Assembly (NCBI GenBank): GCA_001512995.1
Contig: LFRY01000043.1
Span: 26,669-65,748, forward strand
DNA length: 39,080 nt
Reading direction: 5' to 3'
Source: Acholeplasmatales bacterium DTU067
Lineage (GTDB): Bacteria; Bacillota_I; Bacilli_A; ML615J-28; CAG-698
A program made the translations under genes and the position numbers. Under the pieces are notes generated by a model, which saw only the letters and a program-made list of their open reading frames with translations, made no database searches and was not told where the DNA came from. Shown here piece after piece: positions 32,362 through 39,080 of this stretch; position 1 is the first letter of the stretch, and each line of letters starts with the position of its first letter.

Positions 32362-33825
32362 ATGAGAGGCAGTGGGATATTACTTCACATCAGTTCTTTG
32401 CCCGGTCCTCATGGAATCGGAACATTCGGAAAGGAAGCCTATGATTTCGTCGATTTTTTGGAAAAGGCGAAACAGAAATATTGGCAGATCCTACCCCTGG
32501 CTCCCACTTCCTACGGGGATTCTCCCTACCAGACACTTTCCGCCTTCGCCGGCAATCCTTATTTCATTGATTTTGAAACATTGAAAGCCGAAGGCCTGCT
32601 CGAGGAAGGGGATTTGCAGGGCCTTCCCCGCCGCAACGCGGGGAAAGTCGACTACGGTCTGCAGTTCCGCTTCCGTTTTGGGGTCCTGAAAAAAGCATAT
32701 CTGCGCTTTCGGGAAGACGGACCCTTTCGGAAGTTTTCCGAAACCCATTCCTGGTGGCTGGATGATTATGCCCTCTTCATGGCCCTGAAGGCCAAACACG
32801 GGCATGTGAGCTGGGAATTCTGGCCCGATGCATACAAATTCCGCGAACAGAAAGCCATGGGAGAATTCCGGAAGCGGGCAGCGGACGAGATTGGTTTTTG
32901 GAAATTCATTCAATATAAATTCTTCCAACAATGGGAGAAATTGAAGAAATATGCGAACGGCAAGGGCATCAAAATCATCGGCGACATCCCCATCTATGTC
33001 GCCTATGATTCCGCGGATGTCTGGTGCCAGCCCGGTTACTGGCAGTTGGACGATGCTTTGGTTCCGAAAGCAGTGGCAGGGGTTCCGCCCGATGCCTTCA
33101 CCCCCGACGGACAGCTCTGGGGGAATCCGCTCTATGATTACGGGGCAATGGAAAAAGATGGTTTTTCCTGGTGGCTCAAGAGAATCAAATTCAGTTTTCT
33201 TTTATACGACATACTCAGAATCGATCATTTCCGCGGCTTTGAGTCCTATTATGCCGTCCCCTACGGCGAGAAAACCGCCAGGAACGGAACCTGGGTCAAG
33301 GGTCCGGGCATTAAACTCTTTTCGAAAATCAAAGAAAAACTCGGGGATTTGGCGATAATAGCGGAAGACCTGGGATATCTCACGCCGGAGGTCCGTTCGC
33401 TCCTCCGCGAAAGCGGCTTTCCTGGCATGAAGATTTTCCAGTTCGGGTTCAATCCCGATTACGAAAGCGAATATGCCCCCCACAATTATACAAAGAATTC
33501 GGTTGTCTATCCGGGAACGCACGACAGTTCGACCCTGAGGGGCTGGGTGAAGTCGAGAACCCGCAGGGAATACCGCTATTACCGGGAGTATCTTGGATTC
33601 AAAAGAAAGAAAGATGCTGTCTGGAGCGGGATAGCGGAATGTTTCAAATCCGTGTGCGACACCTGCATCATCCAAATGCAGGACTACCTGGAGCTTGACG
33701 ATTCCGCCCGCTTTAACATCCCCTCCACATTGGGCGGAAATTGGATCTGGCGGGTCAAAAGCAAGCAGCTCACCGAAAAACTTGCGAAGAAAATCGCCCG
33801 CCTGGTGAAGATTTATTATCGGTAG
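32362..33825 (+). CDS. malQ: 4-alpha-glucanotransferase (amylomaltase, GH77)
   Basis: 487 residues, the usual MalQ length. It begins RGSGILLHISSLPGPHGIG. Other marks are PTSYGDSPYQTLSAFAGNPY, the catalytic RIDHFRGF with nucleophile Asp288, AEDLGYLTPEV with general acid Glu335, and YPGTHDSSTLRGW. It transfers glucan chains between maltodextrins, releasing glucose and making longer chains that phosphorylase can use, in the cytoplasm. AAAGGAG lies before the ATG. It is 42 bases after malG and 78 before glgP, so it is probably in the same transcript. Confidence 0.95.
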   Translation: MRGSGILLHISSLPGPHGIGTFGKEAYDFVDFLEKAKQKYWQILPLAPTSYGDSPYQTLSAFAGNPYFIDFETLKAEGLLEEGDLQGLPRRNAGKVDYGLQFRFRFGVLKKAYLRFREDGPFRKFSETHSWWLDDYALFMALKAKHGHVSWEFWPDAYKFREQKAMGEFRKRAADEIGFWKFIQYKFFQQWEKLKKYANGKGIKIIGDIPIYVAYDSADVWCQPGYWQLDDALVPKAVAGVPPDAFTPDGQLWGNPLYDYGAMEKDGFSWWLKRIKFSFLLYDILRIDHFRGFESYYAVPYGEKTARNGTWVKGPGIKLFSKIKEKLGDLAIIAEDLGYLTPEVRSLLRESGFPGMKIFQFGFNPDYESEYAPHNYTKNSVVYPGTHDSSTLRGWVKSRTRREYRYYREYLGFKRKKDAVWSGIAECFKSVCDTCIIQMQDYLELDDSARFNIPSTLGGNWIWRVKSKQLTEKLAKKIARLVKIYYR

Positions 33826-33903
33826 CTGGGGTCCCGAAATCCGGGCTGGAAGGTATGAAAGCGCCCTTTTAGGCTATGAAAATCACAACCGAGGTGTCAG
33901 GAA

Positions 33904-36222
33904 ATGGATTATTTAGATATCAGAAAAGATATTTCGGAAATTTTGGAGAAGAATTACGGAAAGGAATTGGGGGGAGCGGGACCGGAAGATTTGTTCCGCG
34001 CCTCCGCGCAACTCATTAATGAAATTCTGAAAAAGAAGAACGCACTTTTCTTAAAGAAAGCCAAGGATGCCAGAAAAGTGCATTATCTCTGCATGGAGTT
34101 TCTGGTCGGAAGGTCGCTCAGAAACAATCTTTACAATCTCGGCTTGGAAAAGGAATTCGCAAAGCTCTACGCGGAATGCGGATTCAGCCCGGAAGAAATT
34201 TTTGAACGGGAACCGGATGCGGGGCTCGGCAACGGGGGCTTGGGCAGGCTTGCCGCTTGCTTCCTGGACGCGCTCGCTTCCGGAAATTATCCGGCAGTCG
34301 GGCATTCCCTGCTCTATGAATACGGAATTTTCAGGCAAATAATTGAGGAGCATAACCAAAAAGAAGCGCCGGACATTTGGCTTCCGGGGGGCGGCGTCTG
34401 GCTCAGCCGGCGGGACGATTTGGTCTGCTCCGTGCGGTTTGGAGGCGACGAGATCGAGGCCGTTCCCTATGACATGCTCATCTCCGGGGCCGGAGGCGCC
34501 GTGAGCGTCCTCAGGCTCTGGCGGGCGCGGGACACGCGCAACTTCAATTTCCAGGCCTTTTCGGCGGGGAAATATTCGGAAGCGCTCAAGGGCGAAAACG
34601 AGGCGGCTGCGCTTACGAAACTGCTCTACCCGGCGGACGAGCACAGGGAAGGGAAACTGCTCAGGCTCAAGCAGCAGTATTTTCTGGTGAGCGTGGCGGT
34701 CCAGAACATCGTCACCGAGCATCTTAGGCGCCACGGGGAGATCAGAACCCTCCCCGAGCATGCCTTCATCCACATCAACGACACCCATCCTGCCCTTTCC
34801 GTTCCGGAACTTGTCCGGATTTTGGTCGCCGAGCACGGCCTCGCTTTTTCCGAAGCTTGGGAACTGACGAGAAGGACAGTCGCCTATACCAACCACACGG
34901 TAATGGCGGAAGCTTTGGAACGTTGGCGCGTGGACATGGTGCGGGAGCTTATGCCGAGGATTTACGAAATAATCTTGGAGATTGATGCCAGCTTCCGAAA
35001 GGAAACAGGCCTATCGGAAAACAAAATCAGAGAACTTTCCGTCATCGGCGGGAACGAAGTGCGGATGGCGAATCTTTGCGTTATCGCTTCCCGGAAGGTG
35101 AACGGGGTTTCGAAACTCCACAGCGAAATCATCAGGACGGAAGTCTTTGGGGGCTATTCCGAACTTTGGCCGGACAAATTCATCAATGTGACGAACGGCA
35201 TCGCCCACAGGCGCTGGCTTTGCCAAGCCAACCCGCGCCTTGCGTCCCTCCTGGAGAGCGCAATCGGCCCCGGGTTTAAAAAAGACGGGAGCGAGCTCCT
35301 GGGACTCCTTCCATTTCGGAATGACGATGGTTTCCTTGAGAAATTGGAAGAGGTCAAAGCGGAAAACAAAAGAGATTTTTCGGAATATGTCCACCGGAAA
35401 TATGGTCTGGCGATTGATCCCGCTTCGCGCTTTGACGTTCATGTCAAAAGATTCCATGAATATAAACGGCAGCTACTGAACGTTTTGAAAATCATCGTTC
35501 TCTTCATGGAACTTGAAGATGACCCGAGCTTGGAAAAAGTCCCGGAAACCTTTATTTTTGGCGGGAAAGCGGCTCCGAGCTACCGCCAGGTGAAGGAAGT
35601 GATCGAATTGATCTGCCATTTGCAGGAGGAAATATTCGGAAGGCCGGAAATCAGGGAAAAACTCAATATCGTCTTTTTGGAAGATTACAAAGTGAGTTTG
35701 GCTGAAAGGTTGATTCCCGCTGCGGAAGTGAGCGAACAGATTTCCCTTGCCGGCAAGGAAGCGAGCGGGACCGGCAACATGAAATTCATGATTAACGGCG
35801 CTCTCACTTTGGGAACCTTTGACGGGGCAAATGTGGAAATCTTTGAGGAAGTGGGAGCAGAGAACATCTTCATCTTCGGAATGCGGGCGGATGAGGCCAG
35901 GGGCCTGAAGGCGGAGTACCGGCCTGCGGCTTATCTGAGCAATCCCTTGGTCAAGAAAATCATCGACCGCTTAAACAAAGGTTTCAATAACAAAAGTTTC
36001 AGACACATTTCCGAATACCTGCTGAAAAATGACCGTTACATGGTGCTTGCCGATCTTGAGGATTATCTTGCGGCGCATCGGAAAATGGATGCCGCCTACC
36101 GGAACAGAAAACAATGGAACCGGATGGCGCTCGAAAACATCGCGCGCGCGGGGGTTTTCTCCGCTGACAGAAGCGTGCGGGAATATGCGGAAAAAATTTG
36201 GGGACTGAAGGCCATCGAGTGA
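33904..36222 (+). CDS. glgP: Glycogen/maltodextrin phosphorylase (GT35)
   Basis: 772 residues. It starts MDYLDIRKDISEILEK and includes HYLCMEFLVGR, DAGLGNGGLGRLAACF, KRFHEYKRQLLN and the pyridoxal-phosphate site EASGTGNMKFMINGA with Lys627, followed by GTFDGANVEI. It releases glucose-1-phosphate from alpha-1,4-glucans using inorganic phosphate. Beside malQ and malEFG it likely acts on imported maltodextrin, and it may also use stored glycogen; sequence alone does not decide. GAGGTGTCAGGAA precedes the ATG. PgcA (6762-8438) would take up the product. A terminator overlaps its stop codon. Confidence 0.94.
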   Translation: MDYLDIRKDISEILEKNYGKELGGAGPEDLFRASAQLINEILKKKNALFLKKAKDARKVHYLCMEFLVGRSLRNNLYNLGLEKEFAKLYAECGFSPEEIFEREPDAGLGNGGLGRLAACFLDALASGNYPAVGHSLLYEYGIFRQIIEEHNQKEAPDIWLPGGGVWLSRRDDLVCSVRFGGDEIEAVPYDMLISGAGGAVSVLRLWRARDTRNFNFQAFSAGKYSEALKGENEAAALTKLLYPADEHREGKLLRLKQQYFLVSVAVQNIVTEHLRRHGEIRTLPEHAFIHINDTHPALSVPELVRILVAEHGLAFSEAWELTRRTVAYTNHTVMAEALERWRVDMVRELMPRIYEIILEIDASFRKETGLSENKIRELSVIGGNEVRMANLCVIASRKVNGVSKLHSEIIRTEVFGGYSELWPDKFINVTNGIAHRRWLCQANPRLASLLESAIGPGFKKDGSELLGLLPFRNDDGFLEKLEEVKAENKRDFSEYVHRKYGLAIDPASRFDVHVKRFHEYKRQLLNVLKIIVLFMELEDDPSLEKVPETFIFGGKAAPSYRQVKEVIELICHLQEEIFGRPEIREKLNIVFLEDYKVSLAERLIPAAEVSEQISLAGKEASGTGNMKFMINGALTLGTFDGANVEIFEEVGAENIFIFGMRADEARGLKAEYRPAAYLSNPLVKKIIDRLNKGFNNKSFRHISEYLLKNDRYMVLADLEDYLAAHRKMDAAYRNRKQWNRMALENIARAGVFSADRSVREYAEKIWGLKAIE

Positions 36223-36237
36223 GCTTCGGTCCTTTTT
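36202..36237 (+). terminator. Intrinsic terminator after glgP, overlapping the stop codon
   Basis: GGACTGAAG (36202-36210) pairs with CTTCGGTCC (36224-36232), including one G-U pair, and TTTTT follows. The TGA stop lies in the loop. Confidence 0.75.
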
Positions 36238-36240
36238 AAA

Positions 36241-36266
36241 TTAAAATGATTCCTTTGCAGGAATCA
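36241..36266 (-). terminator. Probable terminator of the cotJ unit
   Basis: On the minus strand TGATTCC and GGAATCA (36266-36260 and 36253-36247) form a 7-base stem with TGCAAA loop, followed by TTTTAA. The cotJC stop codon is in the first arm. The U run is short. Confidence 0.5.
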
Positions 36267-36824
36267 AATTAAGTTCAAATTCTTGTATCGGTCATACAAT
36301 TGCCTGAACATCTCAAAATGGACAACTTCTCTTTCTCGGAGCCAAACCAGCGGGTCGATGATGGCCGGGTCGGTCGCAAGCTCGATCAGGTTTTCGTAGA
36401 CAGCGCGTGCTTTTTGTTCCGCAGCCATGTTTTCGGAAAGATCCGCGACCGGATCGCCCACGGCGCCGATGTAGGCGGCCGTCCAGGGATTTCCGAAAGC
36501 ATCGGTCAAAAACAAATCATTCCCTCTCTGCGCGAAGTGGCGGTCCATGCCCGCTTCCCGCAACTCTTCGATCGTCGCGCCCTTCATCAACTGATGGACC
36601 ATCGTCGCGACCATTTCCATGTGCGCGAGTTCCTCGGTTCCGATGTCGGTAAGGAGGGCTTTGCCGTTGTCGTCCGGCATCGAGTATCTTTGGTTTAGGT
36701 AGCGGAGTGAGGCCGATAATTCTCCGTCAGGACCGCCGTATTGTGTGATAATGGTCCTTGCCATCCACAGGTCCTTTTTCTTGATGTTGATGGGATATTG
36801 AAGCCTTTTCTCATAGCGCCACAT
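36264..36824 (-). CDS. cotJC: Spore coat protein CotJC (manganese-catalase-like)
   Basis: 186 residues, close to Bacillus CotJC. It starts MWRYEKRLQYPI and has the ferritin-like di-metal helix marks GTEELAHMEMVATM, EQKARAVYENLIELA and REREVVHFEMFRQLYDR, with the Glu and His that bind two manganese ions in Mn catalases. In Bacillus it is part of the CotJ coat complex and resembles manganese catalase, so it may remove hydrogen peroxide in spores. Its ATG directly follows the stop of the CotJA-CotJB gene, and GGGAGGGAG lies in that gene's end. The two are surely co-transcribed, in the mother cell by analogy. Confidence 0.93.
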   Translation of the reverse strand: MWRYEKRLQYPINIKKKDLWMARTIITQYGGPDGELSASLRYLNQRYSMPDDNGKALLTDIGTEELAHMEMVATMVHQLMKGATIEELREAGMDRHFAQRGNDLFLTDAFGNPWTAAYIGAVGDPVADLSENMAAEQKARAVYENLIELATDPAIIDPLVWLREREVVHFEMFRQLYDRYKNLNLI

Positions 36825-37265
36825 TTACATTACTCCCTCCCAAGGCCATTTTCCAACCGTCCAATTCCAGGGGGCGGTATCGAGATTCGCTGCTTCAATG
36901 TCGAGCGCGTCGTACCTCTTTTCATATTCCCGTTTTGCCTTGATGTAATTTCTTTGAAAATTGGTGAAAACATTGATCGCTTCCTGATCATCGGGGAAAT
37001 TGTCAAGATACATCCTCATTTCATGAAGGGCAAAATAATACTTGTTTACGTCATGGAGCATTCTTTCCCGTTCCGTCGTCGGGACCGGTCTAATGGGGGT
37101 CTGTTTTTTATAGGGTTCGTACAGGCCGCGAAAGATTGTTCCCCGTGCGAAGCCTTCGTCCGGCGGGAAGAGATTCAGGGTGCCGGTTGCGGGCATTTGG
37201 GGCATCATTCCGGGCTTCGGTTTGCTGTAGGGTCCCGTCGGGATGCTTTTATCTCGATAGTTCAT
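36825..37265 (-). CDS. CotJA-CotJB fusion-like spore coat protein
   Basis: 146 residues. Residues of about 30-55 (LNLFPPDEGFARGTIFRGLYEPYKK) resemble the core of CotJA, whose hallmark is an AL-x-x-GT-x-F-P-x-L-x-x-P-[YF] pattern. Residues of about 66-143 match CotJB: MLHDVNKYYFALHEMRMYLD, NFPDDQEAINVF, and the ending WNWTVGKWPWEG. In Bacillus and Clostridia these are two separate small genes, so one open frame holding both is notable. The N-terminal 29 residues are rich in Pro and Met. AGGAGG lies 5 bases before the ATG. cotJC follows with TAA-ATG contact. It would be a mother-cell coat component. Confidence 0.82.
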   Translation of the reverse strand: MNYRDKSIPTGPYSKPKPGMMPQMPATGTLNLFPPDEGFARGTIFRGLYEPYKKQTPIRPVPTTERERMLHDVNKYYFALHEMRMYLDNFPDDQEAINVFTNFQRNYIKAKREYEKRYDALDIEAANLDTAPWNWTVGKWPWEGVM

Positions 37266-37287
37266 TCATACCTCCTACAGTATTTTA

Positions 37288-37301
37288 TTCCCCATGGGGA
37301 A
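37288..37301. repeat. 14-base perfect palindrome between divergent cotJ and dacF
   Basis: TTCCCCATGGGGAA reads the same on both strands. It lies 23 bases upstream of the cotJ start codon and 75 before dacF, so it could be an operator or a short hairpin in the cotJ leader. Confidence 0.5.
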
Positions 37302-37375
37302 ATGCGTATGGGCAAAATGCGGAGTTCTCCTGTTCTTTTATTGATTGTTTTTTAATAAAATTAAATGGTGAGAAA

Positions 37376-38548
37376 ATGAAAAAAATTATCCAGATTGTAT
37401 TGTTTCTGGTCCTCATTCTGGTGATTGCGCTTCCCCAGGCAGGGGCGGAAGAGGAGGAACAGGAATTGGCGGTTGATGCCAGAAGCGCGATATTGATGGA
37501 GCCGACGACGCTGGAAGTGATATATGAAAAGAATCCTGATGAAAAACTCGCCCCCGCAAGTTTGACGAAAATCATGACTCTGATTTTGGTCTATGAAGCG
37601 TTGGAAAAAGGGCTCATAAGTAAAGATACGGTCCTCACCGCGAGCGAAAGCGTGAGGGGAATCGAGGGAACCAGGATTTTTCTTGATGTCGGCGAAAGAA
37701 TGAAGGTCGAGGATCTATTGAAGTCGATTGCCATCGGTTCCGCTAACGATGCGGCCGTGGTGTTTGCGGAAGCGTTGGGAGGAAACGTCGCCAATTTCGC
37801 GAAAATGATGAACAGGAAGGCAGAACAAATCGGGTGCAGGAACACCTCCTTCAAGAATCCGAACGGCCTTCCCGCCGAGGGTCATTACACGACCGCCCGT
37901 GACGTCGCCCTGATGGCTTCCTATCTTGTGAACAAATACCCAGATGTTTTGAACTATACGAAAGTGTACGAGGACTATGTCCGGGAAAACACGGAAAAGC
38001 GCTTTTGGCTCGTGAACACGAACAAACTGGTGAAGTTTGTGGAAGGGGTGGACGGCCTGAAAACGGGCTGGACTCCGGAAGCTGGGCACTGCCTCTGCGC
38101 GACGATGAAAAAGAACGGCATGCGTTTCGTCGCGGTGGTCATGAACTGCAGCAACAACGAGCGGAGGAATGCGGAAGCGTTGGCGCTTTTGAATTATGCG
38201 GTCGCCAATTACAATGTCGTTCCCTTGTTCAAAAGGGGTGAGGTCGTAAAAACATATGAGGACGTGAGTTTCTATCCGAAGTATTACCACATCGTCCTGA
38301 CCGAGGACGTCAATGTTTTGAGCAGGAAGGGCGAGCCCCTGAAAAAAGTGGCGACGGAAATCGCGATTGATTATGATAATCTCGCCTATGACAATAAAAA
38401 AGTCGGAACCTTCAAGGTTTACTATGACGGGAAAATTTTGAAGGAAGTGCAGCTTGCCGTCCGCGAAGAAATCAAGCGGGCCTCCTATTTCAACATCCTC
38501 TGCGAAGTTTTGAAAGAGATTTTTCTGGTCTCCGGCATAAAAACTTAA
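37376..38548 (+). CDS. dacF: D-alanyl-D-alanine carboxypeptidase, DacF-like
   Basis: 390 residues from the ATG at 37376, after GGTGAG. An open frame continues to 37136 but would run through the cotJ promoter region and lacks a signal; the ATG gives a clean signal peptide (about 1-23, ending QAGAEEEE). Penicillin-binding marks: ASLTKI with active Ser62 and Lys65, SANDAA (SxN) and LKTGWT (KTG). A C-terminal PBP5-like beta domain and amphipathic end follow. It trims D-Ala from peptidoglycan stem peptides. In Bacillus dacF precedes spoIIAA and acts in the forespore, and the same order is seen here. A strong terminator follows. Confidence 0.92.
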   Translation: MKKIIQIVLFLVLILVIALPQAGAEEEEQELAVDARSAILMEPTTLEVIYEKNPDEKLAPASLTKIMTLILVYEALEKGLISKDTVLTASESVRGIEGTRIFLDVGERMKVEDLLKSIAIGSANDAAVVFAEALGGNVANFAKMMNRKAEQIGCRNTSFKNPNGLPAEGHYTTARDVALMASYLVNKYPDVLNYTKVYEDYVRENTEKRFWLVNTNKLVKFVEGVDGLKTGWTPEAGHCLCATMKKNGMRFVAVVMNCSNNERRNAEALALLNYAVANYNVVPLFKRGEVVKTYEDVSFYPKYYHIVLTEDVNVLSRKGEPLKKVATEIAIDYDNLAYDNKKVGTFKVYYDGKILKEVQLAVREEIKRASYFNILCEVLKEIFLVSGIKT

Positions 38549-38563
38549 TCAACAATAAATCCG

Positions 38564-38602
38564 AAACTCTGGCATCTTCGGACAGAAGACCCGGGGTTTT
38601 TT
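38564..38602 (+). terminator. Extended intrinsic terminator between dacF and spoIIAA
   Basis: AAACTCTGG (38564-38572) pairs with CCGGGGTTT (38591-38599), with two G-U pairs. An inner stem TCTTC/GAAGA (38575-38579, 38585-38589) closes a GGACA loop. TTTTTT ends it. Confidence 0.75.
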
Positions 38603-38664
38603 GTCTTTTCCCGGAGGGTAGAATCATTTTTTGCTGTCGGATTTTCTGTTATTTTATGCATGCA

Positions 38665-38693
38665 TTGTTTGGGAAGGACCCTTATGTTAATAT
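38665..38693 (+). promoter_or_regulatory. Possible sigma-A promoter for spoIIAA
   Basis: TTGTTT (38665-38670), a 17-base spacer and TAATAT (38688-38693) with TG one base before it. A TGTCGGA (38635-38641), one base off the Spo0A box TGTCGAA, sits about 24 bases upstream of the -35. Confidence 0.45.
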
Positions 38694-38715
38694 ATAGCAG
38701 AAGGGGATGAGGAAT

Positions 38716-39063
38716 GTGCTCAATGTGCAGATTTTGATTAAGAAAAACATCATGTATGTGCGCTTGGAAGGTGAGCTGGACCAATATACGGTTGAGGATC
38801 TCCGCGTGCGGACGACGGAGTTGATCGAAAGGTACCAGATCCGTTACTTGGTTTTGAATTTCCATAAACTCGAGTTCATGGACAGCAGTGGCGTCGGCTA
38901 CATCATCGGCAGGTACAACCGCCTGAAAAAGAAGGCCGGGGGCGTGGTCCTCTGTTCTCTGAGCGAGTACATTTGGAAATTGGTGCTCCTTTCCGGCCTG
39001 CATAAGATATGCACGATCATGAAAAACGAGGATGAAGCCAACGAATATTTGGGGGTTGCTTAA
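38716..39063 (+). CDS. spoIIAA: Anti-sigma-F factor antagonist SpoIIAA
   Basis: 115 residues from the GTG at 38716, 9 bases after AAGGGG. An in-frame ATG at 38707 touches that site and gives a longer N terminus; the GTG puts the phosphorylated serine at 57, next to Ser58 of Bacillus. The STAS domain is clear: VRLEGELDQYT, then LVLNFHKLEFMDSSGVGYIIGRYNRLKKKAGG and LLSGLHKI. In known systems SpoIIAA frees sigma-F from SpoIIAB in the forespore and is switched by phosphorylation of that serine. The stop overlaps the next start as TAATG. Confidence 0.92.
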   Translation: MLNVQILIKKNIMYVRLEGELDQYTVEDLRVRTTELIERYQIRYLVLNFHKLEFMDSSGVGYIIGRYNRLKKKAGGVVLCSLSEYIWKLVLLSGLHKICTIMKNEDEANEYLGVA

Positions 39064-39080
39064 TGAAAAACTATTTGGAA
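39063..39080 (+). CDS. spoIIAB: Start of anti-sigma-F factor SpoIIAB, cut by window end
   Basis: Only six codons (MKNYLE) are visible. The call rests on position: the ATG overlaps the SpoIIAA stop, and SpoIIAB follows SpoIIAA in the conserved spoIIAA-spoIIAB-sigF operon. The MKN start also fits Bacillus SpoIIAB. SpoIIAB would bind sigma-F and phosphorylate SpoIIAA. Confidence 0.75.

Noticed and set aside
33826-33903. A short CCCG/CGGG repeat between malQ and glgP
   Set aside because: The stem is only four bases and no U run follows, so there is no support for a terminator or riboswitch.
37268-37312. A sigma-E-type promoter for cotJ (CATACGCA or AATACTGT on the minus strand)
   Set aside because: Neither has a matching -35 at the right distance, and the second would start transcription inside the ribosome binding site.
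37136-37375. An 80-residue N-terminal extension of dacF
   Set aside because: It overlaps the start of the cotJ gene on the other strand, lacks a binding site, and would bury the signal peptide.
38673-38703. A sigma-H-like promoter (GAAGGACCC ... GCAGAAG) before spoIIAA
   Set aside because: The spacer is 15 bases, too long, and the start of transcription would fall at or after the start codon.

Overview
The window looks like the chromosome of an endospore-forming member of the Bacillota (Bacilli-type). It has a spore-coat cotJ locus beside dacF-spoIIAA-spoIIAB, an infC-rpmI-rplT operon with a leader attenuator, strong Shine-Dalgarno sites, near-consensus sigma-A promoters and short U-tailed terminators. 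TGA is used as an ordinary stop (flavin reductase, malF, malG, cotJC), so this is not a UGA-recoding mycoplasma. Secretion and lipoprotein signals point to a single-membrane cell. I cannot name the species. I saw no tRNA, rRNA, CRISPR array, insertion sequence or phage gene, and no stretch over 300 bases lacks a gene.

Left part (1-9.7 kb), mostly housekeeping: the 3' end of cinA, tex, a nucleotidyltransferase-like gene, a DagK-type lipid kinase, acyl carrier protein, a small SHOCT-like protein, then a CDF metal exporter, phosphoglucomutase (pgcA) and a M24 aminopeptidase P. From 9.76 to 12.57 kb lies a tightly overlapping four-gene unit that I cannot assign: a secreted protein, a membrane-anchored protein, an ABC ATPase and an ABC membrane subunit. 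At 12.6-13.9 kb comes infC-rpmI-rplT, with an L20-leader-type attenuator and an apparent AUA start codon for infC. A TGS-domain uridine-kinase-like protein and a flavin-reductase-like protein follow.

Centre (16.2-36.2 kb) is a large starch/glycogen/maltodextrin island. A LacI-family regulator and a cytoplasmic neopullulanase-type GH13 are read leftward. An RDD membrane protein, an alpha-amylase lipoprotein and a MalA/DUF1189 membrane protein are read rightward. A secreted CBM41-type pullulanase is divergent from a long rightward series: a non-catalytic surface protein with repeated starch-binding (PUD/CBM41-like) modules, MalE, an oversized MalF, MalG, MalQ and glycogen/maltodextrin phosphorylase. 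The inferred scheme is that surface enzymes cut polysaccharide, the surface binding protein and MalE capture oligosaccharides, MalFG imports them, and neopullulanase, MalQ and GlgP convert them to glucose and glucose-1-phosphate, which PgcA turns into glucose-6-phosphate. No transporter ATPase (MalK/MsmX) is present here. The pullulanase and the surface binding protein share a C-terminal Lys-(Lys)-Gly-Cys + hydrophobic helix + Arg/Lys tail that resembles a cysteine-type surface sorting signal.

Right end (36.2-39.1 kb) is sporulation: cotJC and a fused CotJA-CotJB gene leftward, then dacF, spoIIAA and the first six codons of spoIIAB rightward. A strong terminator separates dacF from spoIIAA.
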